Below are positions 32,518 to 41,427 of a stretch of 64,000 nucleotides of DNA, piece after piece. Within the stretch, counting starts at the first letter, position 1; the number at the start of each line of letters is the position of its first letter. The notes under the pieces are model-generated. The model saw only the letters and a list, made by a program, of their open reading frames with translations. It had not been told where the DNA came from and did no database searches. The DNA is from Rhizobium sp. Leaf371 (GTDB taxonomy: Bacteria; Pseudomonadota; Alphaproteobacteria; Rhizobiales; Rhizobiaceae): NCBI RefSeq assembly GCF_001424045.1, contig NZ_LMQB01000003.1, positions 1 to 64,000 of the forward strand. Direction: 5' to 3'. The position numbers and the translations under genes were made by a program.

Positions 32518-34218
32518 CTATTCGGCCGCCTCGCGGAACTCGGGGTCGTCCGTGCCGTCGCCGGCACCAGTTTGCGACGTCTCACCCTGCGGGGACGTGC
32601 TGGCCCCGTCGTCCGGCTCGGTCTCGGATGTTGTGGAAGCAAAACGGGTCGTCCAGGCCAGGACCTCCTTGGCATCCGGGGCGATCGCAGCCGCCGGCAG
32701 GACCAGGCGCTGGTCGGCAAAGTGCTCGACCAGAGCGGCGCGGGTATCCTTGACCTTGATGCGGCCGGGAACGCCCGCCGTTTCCGCCACTTGTTCCAGC
32801 GCAGCGCGCGACAGGCATGAGAGGAACGCCTCGCTAGCCATGCTGGGGAGGAACTGGTCGGCACCGATGGCGTCGCCAGCGATGCGGGCGACCAGCCCGC
32901 TATCGGAGCGATTGCGACGAAGCGAAAGCACCTCGACCAGGACCGAGCGAACGACTTGGGCAAGGGTTTGGCGATCAAAGCACAGCCTGCCGTCCTCACC
33001 GATGAGCCGAACCGCATGCGTGGCGCATTTCGCATGACCGTATGGATTGTCGGATGCGCCACTGGCGATCGTGACATTCTGACCGGCCAGTGCGAGAACC
33101 AGAAGCGCCATCAGCGTGTCGTCCTCGATGGGAGCACGCGCGAGCGCCTCATGCAGGGCGTCGGTCCTGAGCTCGCCGACCATGTCGAGGCCCTTTTGGG
33201 TGATGTCGGGGCGGACCTTTGCCACTTCGATCTCGTCGACGACCGTCTCGACGCCATCGGCATCCTTGACCACCTTCGGCTTTTTCGCCTCTGGCATACG
33301 ATAGGCGACCGACTGCACCGACCCGTCGCGGGCATTGATGTACCAACCGGTGAGGTCACCCTTGCCAGGCTTGCCATAGACCTGTTGTGCCTTAGGCGGC
33401 AACTTGGCCTGGCCGTATTCGTTGGCCTCGATGATTGCTCCGCGCTTGGGCAGGTTGCTGGAAAGCCATTCCTGTTGCGCGCCCAGGAACGCCTCGACAT
33501 CCGTCGTGTAGCGGCTGTCCTCGTCGGCGGGCGCGAAGAGATCCTCGACCCAGGTGATGCCGTAAGCCTGCGCCAGCTCCTCGCCGAAGCTCGCATGCTT
33601 GGCGAGCATACGGGTCCTCGTCAGCGCTCGGGCGAGTTCCCACCATGAGACCTGCGGATCCTGCTTCCTCGGCTTGTATTTCTTCCAGACCTCGGCCTGC
33701 TCGTCCTGGCCGGCAGCGGCGATGGTGCGCAGTTGCTGTTCGTTCGGCATGTCGCCGCGCGCCATCTGATCGAGCATGGCGGGCAGGATATTGGCGAGCA
33801 GCCGCAGCTTGCGGATCTGCCGGGCGGGCAACGCCAAGGCAAGCGCGATGGACTCCTCCGTCCAGCCGAGAGCCACCAGGCGTTCGATCGCGCGCCATTG
33901 ATCGACGGGGTTGAGCGGCTCCCGGGCGATGTTTTCTGCAAACGATTGCATGGCCCCGAGGTCGTCGGTCGGATCGGCGAGCAAAACCGGGATGTCGAGG
34001 AGTTCTGCGACAACCGCCTGCGTTGCGCGGCGGTGGCCGAAGACGATGACGTAGCTGTTGCCGCCATCCGGGTCGAGTTTGACGACGGGTGGCTGCACGA
34101 CACCGATCGCCTTGATCGATGCGCATAACAGTGCGTCGGACTGGGGAGAGGATTTGAACTGGCGGGCCCTGTCGGGATTGTCCTTCAGGCTGCGGGGATC
34201 GACGGTGATCAACTGCAT
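32518..34218 (-). CDS. ParB/Spo0J-domain protein of the establishment region
   Basis: This 566-residue protein has an N-terminal ParB nuclease/CTPase-type domain: VDPRSLKDNPDRARQ, GHRRATQA at 61-68 and ENIARE at 95-100. A helix-turn-helix region follows (WTEESIALALALPARQIRKL). The long C-terminal part (about 200-566) contains WYINARDGSVQSVAYRMPEA and is particular to a family of plasmid ParB-like proteins found near antirestriction genes, not to partition ParBs. No parA gene is adjacent. It may protect or organise incoming DNA; this is inferred from context. A terminator hairpin follows. Confidence 0.8.
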   Translation of the reverse strand: MQLITVDPRSLKDNPDRARQFKSSPQSDALLCASIKAIGVVQPPVVKLDPDGGNSYVIVFGHRRATQAVVAELLDIPVLLADPTDDLGAMQSFAENIAREPLNPVDQWRAIERLVALGWTEESIALALALPARQIRKLRLLANILPAMLDQMARGDMPNEQQLRTIAAAGQDEQAEVWKKYKPRKQDPQVSWWELARALTRTRMLAKHASFGEELAQAYGITWVEDLFAPADEDSRYTTDVEAFLGAQQEWLSSNLPKRGAIIEANEYGQAKLPPKAQQVYGKPGKGDLTGWYINARDGSVQSVAYRMPEAKKPKVVKDADGVETVVDEIEVAKVRPDITQKGLDMVGELRTDALHEALARAPIEDDTLMALLVLALAGQNVTIASGASDNPYGHAKCATHAVRLIGEDGRLCFDRQTLAQVVRSVLVEVLSLRRNRSDSGLVARIAGDAIGADQFLPSMASEAFLSCLSRAALEQVAETAGVPGRIKVKDTRAALVEHFADQRLVLPAAAIAPDAKEVLAWTTRFASTTSETEPDDGASTSPQGETSQTGAGDGTDDPEFREAAE

Positions 34219-34514
34219 GGGAATGACCTTTCGGTTGCGGGCGGACAGGCTGTCCTTGCCCTTTCATCTTCTTCTCGAAGACATCCCCCGGACCGCAGCG
34301 CGGGCCGGCGACTGCAACTGCGCCGGAGCCGACCTGGCTTGCGGTCAAGCGCGGCAAACTGCCGTGCGCAGGACGCGGGCCCGGTCTGGCGACTGGGGCG
34401 ATTGAGGGCACCGTCAGTCGCCGGACTGGTCTGCGAACCGCCTCGTTTTTCTCCCGATCCTCTCATTTCTGGTCCTGTCACATCATTTTAAGCAATTGCT
34501 GCTGAACTTCAGGA
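34219..34514. promoter_or_regulatory. Divergent promoter region of ParB-like and ligase genes
   Basis: These 296 bases separate two divergent genes and hold no open frame with coding character. The region is GC-rich near the ParB-like gene and more AT-rich near 34480-34500. No operator or confident promoter hexamers were recognised. Confidence 0.4.
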
Positions 34515-35558
34515 ATGACCAAACCGCCGCGCAAGACATCGAAACCGCTGTTGCGGGACACAGAAGCGCCGATCCGATCCCGGCCTCGAAAGGCCAGAGA
34601 TCCGGCACAGCCGCACCTGCCGTTCGACCCGATACCGGATCGGATCGATCCGTGCCTGGCTTTGCTTGCGGCAAAACCGCCCCTAGGGCCGGACTGGACC
34701 TTCGAGATCAAATGGGACGGATATCGTGTCGCGGTGCATATCGAACCGAGCTCGGTGCGCATCATCACACGCGGCGGGCATGACTGGACGCATCGGTTCC
34801 CCGCGATTGCTGCCGCCGCACGCCAGATCGGGGTTGGTTCGGCCATTCTTGATGGAGAGGCCGTGGTTCTCGACGAACAAGGGCGATCCGATTTCGGCGC
34901 TTTGCAGCGCTCGCTTGGTGGGCGCGGTGGAAAGAATGCTTCCAACGAGGCGATACTCTATGCGTTCGATCTTCTTTATTTCGACGGTCATGACCTGACG
35001 AACATGGAGTTGTCAGGCCGTCGTCACCTGCTGGAAGACCTGCTCGGCGAAAGCGAAGGGGTGATCCGACTTTCACAGGAGGTGGAAGCCGATGGCGCAG
35101 TGCTACTGGCCGCGGCTTGCGAGCACGGACTTGAAGGCATCATCGCCAAGCATCGCGATCGCCCTTATCGTCCGGGGAGACTTGGCGACTGGCTCAAGAT
35201 CAAGTGCATCCAGAGCGAAAGCTTTGTCATCGTTGGATATGAGCCTTCGGCTGCCGCGCTGGGTGGTATCGGTCGCTTGCTGTTGGCAGCCTATCGCGAC
35301 GCCGCACTGGTGTATGTCGGCTCTGTTGGAACCGGCTTCAAAGAAAGTGAGGCCAACGAATTACGGCGTATGCTTGAGAGGCTGAAGACAAAGCGCCCAC
35401 CCGTGACCGTGGACAAACAGGGTGTCGTCTTCACCCAGCCAACCCTGATTGCGGACATCCAGTACCGCGCCTGGACAGACGATGGCAAATTGCGGCACGC
35501 TTCGTATAAAGGTCTTCGGGAAGTCCAGGACAATGCCGATATCTATAAACTGAGCTGA
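34515..35558 (+). CDS. ATP-dependent DNA ligase (LigD ligase-domain type, stand-alone)
   Basis: This 347-residue ligase carries motif I EIKWDGYR with nucleophile Lys66, then ILDGEAVVLDEQGRSDF, LYAFDLLYFDGHDL, GLEGIIAKHRDRPYRPGRLG and DWLKIKC. An OB-fold follows (FVIVGYEPSAAALGGIGRLL and VYVGSVGTGF). It matches the ligase part of LigD but has no polymerase or nuclease domain, so it resembles plasmid LigC/LigD2-type enzymes. It could seal breaks or ends in incoming plasmid DNA. No ku gene is seen nearby. It is the last backbone gene before the cargo block. Confidence 0.85.
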   Translation: MTKPPRKTSKPLLRDTEAPIRSRPRKARDPAQPHLPFDPIPDRIDPCLALLAAKPPLGPDWTFEIKWDGYRVAVHIEPSSVRIITRGGHDWTHRFPAIAAAARQIGVGSAILDGEAVVLDEQGRSDFGALQRSLGGRGGKNASNEAILYAFDLLYFDGHDLTNMELSGRRHLLEDLLGESEGVIRLSQEVEADGAVLLAAACEHGLEGIIAKHRDRPYRPGRLGDWLKIKCIQSESFVIVGYEPSAAALGGIGRLLLAAYRDAALVYVGSVGTGFKESEANELRRMLERLKTKRPPVTVDKQGVVFTQPTLIADIQYRAWTDDGKLRHASYKGLREVQDNADIYKLS

Positions 35559-35693
35559 CGGATGCCGTTCGACGCATAGCACGTCTGTTTCCAGTCGGGA
35601 CGATGGGTTTGCGTGCTTGCGCGCACCGCCTTCCCAAGGCCCGCCGCCACGGCTTTACGGACTTGCGCGACGTCATATGGGCCGGCTTAGCGT

Positions 35694-37025
35694 TCATACG
35701 CCTGTCAGCGGAACGATCCTCGACCCGTCCGAAAATCGAGAGAAGCGAAAGGCAAAAGGATCGACGACAGGCCGTGCACCCGTGACAAGATCTGCGGCCA
35801 GACGCCCTGCCCCTGGACCCAAACCGAAACCATGGCCGCTGAAGCCGGTGGCAACCACGAGACCGCAGATCGCGTCGATGGACGAAATGACGGGGACCGC
35901 GTCTGGCGTAACGTCGATGTAACCGGCCCATCGCTGCACGACTTCGGCGCCTTGAAACACCGGGAACGCCTCGGCGAGCCTTGCCATGGCCAGATCAATC
36001 ATCTTGGTATTGGGCGCGGGATCGAGAATTCTGGTTCGCTCGAATGCGGACACCTCCCCGGCCTTGACGGGCCGCATGTCACGCCATTCGTCGATGAACC
36101 GCTTGCCGATGCGAGGCTTCAGGCTTGACCACTCCAGGCGCAGCGCTGGCAGGAACGGCTTCAGAAAGCGAAAGCTGTCGGGGGTGAGATCGTAGACGTT
36201 GGATGCTAAAGTTGAAACCGTGTAGCCGCCATCGGAACGCCGCCTGACCGAAAAGCCGGGACCCCGAACCGTTATATCTGGTCCTCCCTCGACCGGCTGC
36301 GTTCGGGCGACGGAATTGAGGACCTTCAGCTGTGGTAGCGTCACCCCTGCCCCGCGCAACAGCAGTCGCGACCACGCACCACCGGCGACGATGACACGCT
36401 TTGTTGCGATACGTCCCTGTTCGGTGACCACGCCACAGACCGATCCGGCCCCGGTCTCGATTTCGGTCACCGCGCAGTTCGTCAGGATTGTTGCGCCGAT
36501 CGCCTTGGCCGCACGTGCAATGGCGGGGGCGGCTTTTTGCGGTTCGGCCCGTCCGTCGGCTGGAGAATAGAGCCCGCCATCATGGTCAAGGTTCATATCC
36601 GGGACAAGCGCGCGAACACTGGCGTGATCAATCGCCGTCACCCGATGCTGTGTGCCCTTGATGTGCTCGAGCCAGGCTTCATTTTCGCGTTTGAACGACC
36701 GCGAATAAAACGGCACGACGATGCCACACTGGCGATAACCAACATCGGAATTGACGCGCTTGGCCATGCCTTCCCATAGACGGATGGAGGCCGCCATCAG
36801 TTCAATTTCTCTGGGATCTCGTCGAGACAGCCGGACCCAGCCCCAGTTGCGGCTGGATTGCTCGCCGGCAATGACGCCTTTTTCGCAAAGCGTCACGGAA
36901 AGCCCCCTCTCCGCCAGCTCCAGTGCAATGGAGGCGCCGATAATGCCGCCGCCAACAATGACGGCATCTGCGGTTTTCGGCTGGAATGGTGATGGATCGA
37001 CGGTATCCGGGGTAGGTCCAGGCAT
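35694..37025 (-). CDS. FAD-dependent amine/amino-acid oxidoreductase (DAO family)
   Basis: From the ATG at 37025 this is a 443-residue flavoprotein; a TTG at 37073 would add 16 residues. The dinucleotide fold ADAVIVGGGIIGASIALELA is followed by SSRNWGWVRLSRRDPREIEL, a sequence seen in PuuB-like and related oxidoreductases. Near the end come GYIDVTPDAVPVISSID and VVATGFSGHGFGLGPGAG, the C-terminal flavin site. Such enzymes oxidise secondary amines or D-amino acids to imines. It opens the cargo block on the minus strand; the substrate is unknown, but the PotABCD-type importer nearby suggests an amine. Confidence 0.82.
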   Translation of the reverse strand: MPGPTPDTVDPSPFQPKTADAVIVGGGIIGASIALELAERGLSVTLCEKGVIAGEQSSRNWGWVRLSRRDPREIELMAASIRLWEGMAKRVNSDVGYRQCGIVVPFYSRSFKRENEAWLEHIKGTQHRVTAIDHASVRALVPDMNLDHDGGLYSPADGRAEPQKAAPAIARAAKAIGATILTNCAVTEIETGAGSVCGVVTEQGRIATKRVIVAGGAWSRLLLRGAGVTLPQLKVLNSVARTQPVEGGPDITVRGPGFSVRRRSDGGYTVSTLASNVYDLTPDSFRFLKPFLPALRLEWSSLKPRIGKRFIDEWRDMRPVKAGEVSAFERTRILDPAPNTKMIDLAMARLAEAFPVFQGAEVVQRWAGYIDVTPDAVPVISSIDAICGLVVATGFSGHGFGLGPGAGRLAADLVTGARPVVDPFAFRFSRFSDGSRIVPLTGV

Positions 37026-37152
37026 GGAAGCTAATGTCTCGTGCAATCGCTGAAATGCATCGGGCCGGCGCAAGGCTCAAACCCTCTTTCCCGCAAAGAA
37101 TACATACTATAGTTGATAACGCAAGACGGATGAACATGCCATCCAATCATTC

Positions 37153-37371
37153 ATGGATATGCGTAAACTTGTTGGAAGGAACTTCGCCCGCATCAGGCGC
37201 GAGAAAGGTCTCACCCAGGAACAGGTGGAGACGAGCGCCGGATTCAGCCAGCAATATCTGAGCGATCTGGAACGCGGCAAAAGAAATCCGACGATCGTCA
37301 CCCTGTTTGAACTGGCGCAGGTTCTGGGCGTCGGGCCAGCCGAACTTCTCGAGCCTGATGACGAGGCATAG
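37153..37371 (+). CDS. Small XRE-family regulator
   Basis: This is a 72-residue protein consisting of one helix-turn-helix domain: MRKLVGRNFARIRREKGLTQ, QVETSAGFSQQYLSDLERGK and PTIVTLFELAQVLGVGPAEL. It is divergent from the FAD oxidoreductase gene across 127 bases and probably regulates it or itself. The short gap contains TACATACTATAG, similar to the left half of the palindrome upstream of the GntR gene at 38486. Confidence 0.8.
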   Translation: MDMRKLVGRNFARIRREKGLTQEQVETSAGFSQQYLSDLERGKRNPTIVTLFELAQVLGVGPAELLEPDDEA

Positions 37372-37406
37372 CTCCCGGACGAAGGGTGGACGTGCGAACG
37401 CGAAGC

Positions 37407-38237
37407 TCATCCAACAGGGATACCTGTTGGAACCGAGAGATGGAAAGAGGCGTAGATATAACTTGTCGATCGCTCGAAGCGATCATCCATCTTCGACATC
37501 TTCATCGCGTTGAGAATGACGCGCTTTTCCTTTTGCGTCGAAAACCGACGCTGGCGCTGAAGCAGCTCCGGCATTTCCTGCGTTGCCAGCCCGAACCCGG
37601 TCAGCGTCTCGGCAATTGCGCTATATGTGAACGGGTGCATGACGAAGGATGCGACCCAGGGCCGAGACGCGGCGGTTGCGGTGTAGAGGCGGCGAAATGT
37701 CCGATCGGTCACGTAGCCGATGCAGCCGGTGCTGATAATCAGATCGGCGTCACGGATCAGTTCTGCTTCGGCATCGCTGATGTCCTGATGTTCCAGATTC
37801 GAGGTTACGGCCGCCTCGATCAAGCCAGCGCGCATGGCGTACTCCACGGCGCGTTTTGAAGGATCGAGACCGATGATCGACAGGTCGCCACGTCGCGGCC
37901 GATCGGTAAAGTACGCTCTGTGCTTGTCGATGTCGCGGGTCGACAGGACGCCGGTGCGCGGTGCCGCTTCGACATAGAGTTCGTCAAGCGAGATCCGGTG
38001 GCTCAGCAGCGAGGCATTGATACCGTAGGAACATCCGACATCGATGATCTTCAGCCGTGTCTTTTGCCTTGCCTGCATGCAGCGCTCGATAAGGGGTTCG
38101 AAAACGGACTTGGCCTGCTGCGGAATGATGTAGTCGAGCTGGCGATGTGCCCTGAGATAGCGATCCGGCCAGCGGTTATTATAGGTTGGCGTGAAATCAT
38201 GTTTCGAGCCGTTGAGATCATGTCGAACCTCTGTCAT
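37407..38237 (-). CDS. Class I SAM-dependent methyltransferase-like protein
   Basis: The ATG at 38237 has GAGGGGTTTTCA upstream and gives 276 residues. Motif I is LKIIDVGCSYGINASLLSHR. LSIIGLDPSKRAVEYAMRAG is the acidic second strand, and ADLIISTGCIGYVTDRTFRR is near motif IV. The fold is a standard Rossmann methyltransferase; the target (small molecule, protein or nucleic acid) is not evident. It lies on the opposite strand to the transporter operon, between the small XRE gene and the GntR gene. The open frame further upstream to 38390 lacks a ribosome site. Confidence 0.75.
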   Translation of the reverse strand: MTEVRHDLNGSKHDFTPTYNNRWPDRYLRAHRQLDYIIPQQAKSVFEPLIERCMQARQKTRLKIIDVGCSYGINASLLSHRISLDELYVEAAPRTGVLSTRDIDKHRAYFTDRPRRGDLSIIGLDPSKRAVEYAMRAGLIEAAVTSNLEHQDISDAEAELIRDADLIISTGCIGYVTDRTFRRLYTATAASRPWVASFVMHPFTYSAIAETLTGFGLATQEMPELLQRQRRFSTQKEKRVILNAMKMSKMDDRFERSTSYIYASFHLSVPTGIPVG

Positions 38238-38430
38238 TGAAAACCCCTCATCGCCATCGACCCCGCGTCCGGCGGTTGCATCGACCGTGCCAGCCTCGCT
38301 GCTTAAGCCGGAGATTGTGCTGTATTCCGGGGATTTTCGCAAAATACATTCGTTCGTGCACAGCCGGAATACACGCTGAACTGGCATCAATCATTGCTGT
38401 ATACCGGCTTTGGCAACCCGGTACATCGTC

Positions 38431-38459
38431 TTGACAGTACATATTATAATATGTATTCC
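38431..38459 (+). promoter_or_regulatory. Promoter with an 18-bp perfect palindrome between -35 and -10
   Basis: TTGACA (38431-38436) and TATTCC (38454-38459) are separated by 17 bases, a standard spacing. TACATATTATAATATGTA (38438-38455) is a perfect palindrome filling that spacer. A repressor bound there would block RNA polymerase. The GntR-family protein encoded 26 bases downstream is the likely ligand, giving autoregulation of the transporter operon. Confidence 0.65.
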
Positions 38460-38485
38460 TGCCCTACTTTCAGGACGAGGATACG

Positions 38486-39202
38486 ATGAGGACATCAACG
38501 CCAGGTCAATCCGATGAAGACACACCAAGGGCACGCTTCTCGAACCTCCATCGCAATTTGCGCGACCGCATTTGCCTTTTGCGTTACCCGCCCGGAACCG
38601 CCATCAGCGAAGCGGAGCTGACACGAGAATTCGGTATAAGCCGGACACCCATTCGACGGGTGCTGCAGATGCTGGAAGTGGAGGGGTTGGTCGAGACGAA
38701 GCCAAACGTCGGCTCGATCGTGACGGCGGTCGATCTCAAGGCACTGCGTGATGCGTTCGCGCTGCGCGTGAAGCTGTCCGAACTGCTGGGCGATATGAGC
38801 CCGGCTGCGGAGGTAAAGACGGTTGTCGAAAGATTGACCGTTCTTGGATCTGGATGCCGCTCACTGCTGACGAAGCCGGACGTGGCGGCGCTTTGCCTTG
38901 TCAGCCACCAGCTGCAGAACGCGCTCCTCGATCTTTCTGGAAATTCGGAATACCGGCTCGTCACCGAGGCGCTCTATTTCAAGACAATCCGCGCCTACTA
39001 CACGATCCTGCCCGATCTGGACTGGACGATGGAATGCTTGTCGCAAATCGAAGAGATCACAGAAATCATCATCTCCCTTGAGGCACAGGACGTGCGCGCC
39101 GTGGGATTGGTTCGCCGCAACCACATCGTTCGCACACTGTCACGCATCATGTCGTTCCTGATGGCGGGGTCAATTCATCCACAGGAGGTGGCCGCATGCT
39201 GA
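38486..39202 (+). CDS. GntR-family (FCD) regulator of the ABC importer operon
   Basis: This 238-residue protein has an N-terminal winged helix: NLRDRICLLRYPPGTAISEA, LTREFGISRTPIRRVLQML and VEGLVETKPNVGSIVTAVDL. A C-terminal all-helical FCD-type effector domain follows. Its stop overlaps the ABC ATPase gene, so it belongs to the same transcript. It is clearly related to the GntR protein at 48261 (shared LRDRICLL.YPPG and FSVSRTPIRQ-like segments). It probably represses the operon until the transported compound or a product binds. Confidence 0.88.
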   Translation: MRTSTPGQSDEDTPRARFSNLHRNLRDRICLLRYPPGTAISEAELTREFGISRTPIRRVLQMLEVEGLVETKPNVGSIVTAVDLKALRDAFALRVKLSELLGDMSPAAEVKTVVERLTVLGSGCRSLLTKPDVAALCLVSHQLQNALLDLSGNSEYRLVTEALYFKTIRAYYTILPDLDWTMECLSQIEEITEIIISLEAQDVRAVGLVRRNHIVRTLSRIMSFLMAGSIHPQEVAAC

Positions 39203-40338
39203 ATGCCGCGGTCAAAAACCGCCCGCCTTCCGGCGCCACGTTCGAACACGCGGTGGTGTTGCAAAATGTCGTCAAGAGCTATGATGGAACGACGCAGGTT
39301 GTCAAAGGCGTCGACCTGTCTGTGCGTAGCGGTGAGTTTCTGACCATCCTTGGTCCGTCCGGCTCCGGCAAGACGAGCTTGCTGATGATGCTTGCCGGTT
39401 TCGAGCAACCAAGCGATGGCGCCATCATCATTGGTGGCCGCGACGTCTCGCGACAGCCGGCGCATAAGCGCAACATAGGCATGGTGTTCCAGCAATACGC
39501 CTTGTTTCCGCATTTGACGGTTGCGCAGAACCTTGCCTTTCCTCTTGAGATGCGCCGAATGGGACGTCGAGAGATCGATGATCGTGTCGGGTGGGCGCTG
39601 AACCTGGTGAAACTGGAGGGGCTTGGCGCGCGACGTCCGGCGCAACTGTCCGGCGGGCAGCAACAGCGGATAGCGGTCGCACGCGCACTAATCTTCGAGC
39701 CGCAACTGGTGCTGATGGACGAGCCGCTTGGTGCGCTTGACAAGCAGTTGCGCCAGCAGATGCAGGACGAAATCGCCCGTCTGCACCACGAGCTGCGGCC
39801 GACGATCATCTACGTCACGCATGATCAGGGTGAAGCCATATCACTGTCGGATCGCGTTGCGGTGTTCGAGGGTGGAAAGATTTCGCAGATCGATCCGCCT
39901 ACCGCGCTTTACAATGCACCACGCAATGACTTCGTCGCCGGCTTTATCGGCGAGAACAACCGGATTCCGGCGCGTATCATCAGCCACGGACCGCCATCGA
40001 GGCTTGCGGTGTCTGGGCGTGCCATTGTCAGCGCCCTCTCCGTTGATATCGCTCCAACTGAAACGCATGCCTGCATCATGATCCGGCCGGAGCGCCTGCG
40101 CCGGGTTGCCCATCTTTGCCAACTTCCCAACACCATCGACGTGGTGGTGAGCGAGGTCAGCTATCACGGCGACAGCTACCGCCTGCGGGCCAGCCTCGAT
40201 GACGGCATCGACGTCATAACCCGTATCCCCAATGACGGAACGCAAAGCATCCCCGATATCGGTGAGAGCATCCTGCTCGGCTGGAGCACCGAAGATGCCC
40301 GCGCCTTTGCGGGAGGAGTATCTGCAACCATACGATAG
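39196..40338 (+). CDS. ABC transporter ATP-binding protein (PotA type)
   Basis: This 380-residue ATPase of a polyamine/opine-type importer has Walker A GPSGSGKT at residues 53-60, a Q-loop in NIGMVFQQYALFPHLTV, the signature LSGGQQQRIAVARAL, and Walker B LVLMDEPLGALD. A C-terminal TOBE-like domain contains CIMIRPERLRRV. It energises the two permeases encoded downstream. The start ATG overlaps the gntR stop. Members of this family take up spermidine, putrescine, iron or opine-like compounds. Confidence 0.92.
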   Translation: MLNAAVKNRPPSGATFEHAVVLQNVVKSYDGTTQVVKGVDLSVRSGEFLTILGPSGSGKTSLLMMLAGFEQPSDGAIIIGGRDVSRQPAHKRNIGMVFQQYALFPHLTVAQNLAFPLEMRRMGRREIDDRVGWALNLVKLEGLGARRPAQLSGGQQQRIAVARALIFEPQLVLMDEPLGALDKQLRQQMQDEIARLHHELRPTIIYVTHDQGEAISLSDRVAVFEGGKISQIDPPTALYNAPRNDFVAGFIGENNRIPARIISHGPPSRLAVSGRAIVSALSVDIAPTETHACIMIRPERLRRVAHLCQLPNTIDVVVSEVSYHGDSYRLRASLDDGIDVITRIPNDGTQSIPDIGESILLGWSTEDARAFAGGVSATIR

Positions 40339-40356
40339 ACAACAAAGGATTCAAAC

Positions 40357-41427
40357 ATGAGCATTTCCCGCCTTGCCCGTGCGACCGGCCTCTGTGTACT
40401 CGGCCTTGGAATTCCATCGAGCTTTGCTGCCGAATCTCTTACAATCGCGTCCTTCGGTGGCCAATACACCGCAAGTCAGCGTCAGGCACATTACGAACCC
40501 TTCAGTAAGGAGACTGGCGTCGACATCAAGTCGGTCGATTATAATGGCGGTCTGGCAGAGCTCGTTGCGCAGGTGCGCTCGGGGAGCGTCAGCTGGGATG
40601 TCGTCGATGTCGAAATGCAGGATCTCGACCGGGGCTGCGCTGACGGGCTTTTCGAGAAAGTCGACATCGATGCACTTCCGGCGGGTGCGGACAAACGTGC
40701 CGCAAAAGATGACTTTCTCGACGGGGCGCTTCAACCTTGCGGAGTCGGTTCCGTAGTGTGGTCAAACGTCATTGCGGTCAACGAACCGGCCTTCCAGGAT
40801 GCAAAGCCACAAACGATCGAGGACTTTTTCGACGTAGAGCGTTTTCCGGGAAAACGGGGCCTGCCGAAACGCCCGAATGCGCTTCTCGAATGGGCGTTGA
40901 TGGCCGACGGTGTGGCACCGGGCGACGTATACGCCACGCTCTCGTCAGAGGAGGGTGTCGACCGTGCCTTCCGCAAGCTCGATACAATCAAGGATCAGGC
41001 CGTGTTTTGGGAAACCGGTGCCCAGATGATCCAGTTGCTCGTCGATGGCGAGGTGGCCATGTCGACCGCTTATAACGGGCGCGTGCAGGGGGCGATCTCG
41101 GATGAAGGGAAGCCGCTGCGCATTCTGTGGGACCGGCAGATCTGGAACGCGGACTATTATGCCGTGGTCAAAGGCACGCATGCGAAAAAGGAAGCCGATG
41201 CCTTCGTTCGATATGCCACGGGCACAGTGCCACTTGCTGCACAGACCGGTTTTATCGCCTATGGACCCGTACGTCGTTCAGCTGAAGCGCTGATTAATCC
41301 AGCAAAGGCGGCAAACCTTCCCACGGCCAAAGCCAACTTCAGACACGCGCTGGCATTCAATTCGAAGTGGTGGACAGATCACGGCGAGGCGATTTCCGAG
41401 CGTTATGCGTCCTGGCTCGCCCGATGA
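40357..41427 (+). CDS. ABC transporter periplasmic substrate-binding protein (PotD type)
   Basis: This 356-residue exported protein has the signal peptide MSISRLARATGLCVLGLGIP, cut near SFA-AES. The mature chain starts LTIASFGGQYTASQRQAHYE and has AELVAQVRSGSVSWDVVDVE, followed later by MSTAYNGRVQGAISDEGKPL and FNSKWWTDHGEAISERY. This is the cluster of polyamine/thiamine-type binding proteins. It defines specificity of the importer; the ligand cannot be read from the sequence. The stop overlaps the permease start as ATGA. Confidence 0.9.
   Translation: MSISRLARATGLCVLGLGIPSSFAAESLTIASFGGQYTASQRQAHYEPFSKETGVDIKSVDYNGGLAELVAQVRSGSVSWDVVDVEMQDLDRGCADGLFEKVDIDALPAGADKRAAKDDFLDGALQPCGVGSVVWSNVIAVNEPAFQDAKPQTIEDFFDVERFPGKRGLPKRPNALLEWALMADGVAPGDVYATLSSEEGVDRAFRKLDTIKDQAVFWETGAQMIQLLVDGEVAMSTAYNGRVQGAISDEGKPLRILWDRQIWNADYYAVVKGTHAKKEADAFVRYATGTVPLAAQTGFIAYGPVRRSAEALINPAKAANLPTAKANFRHALAFNSKWWTDHGEAISERYASWLAR

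Noticed and set aside
38431-38450. TTGACA followed by TATAAT as a promoter
   Set aside because: The two hexamers are only 8 bases apart; the pair TTGACA-17-TATTCC is preferred and the TATAAT is the centre of the palindrome.
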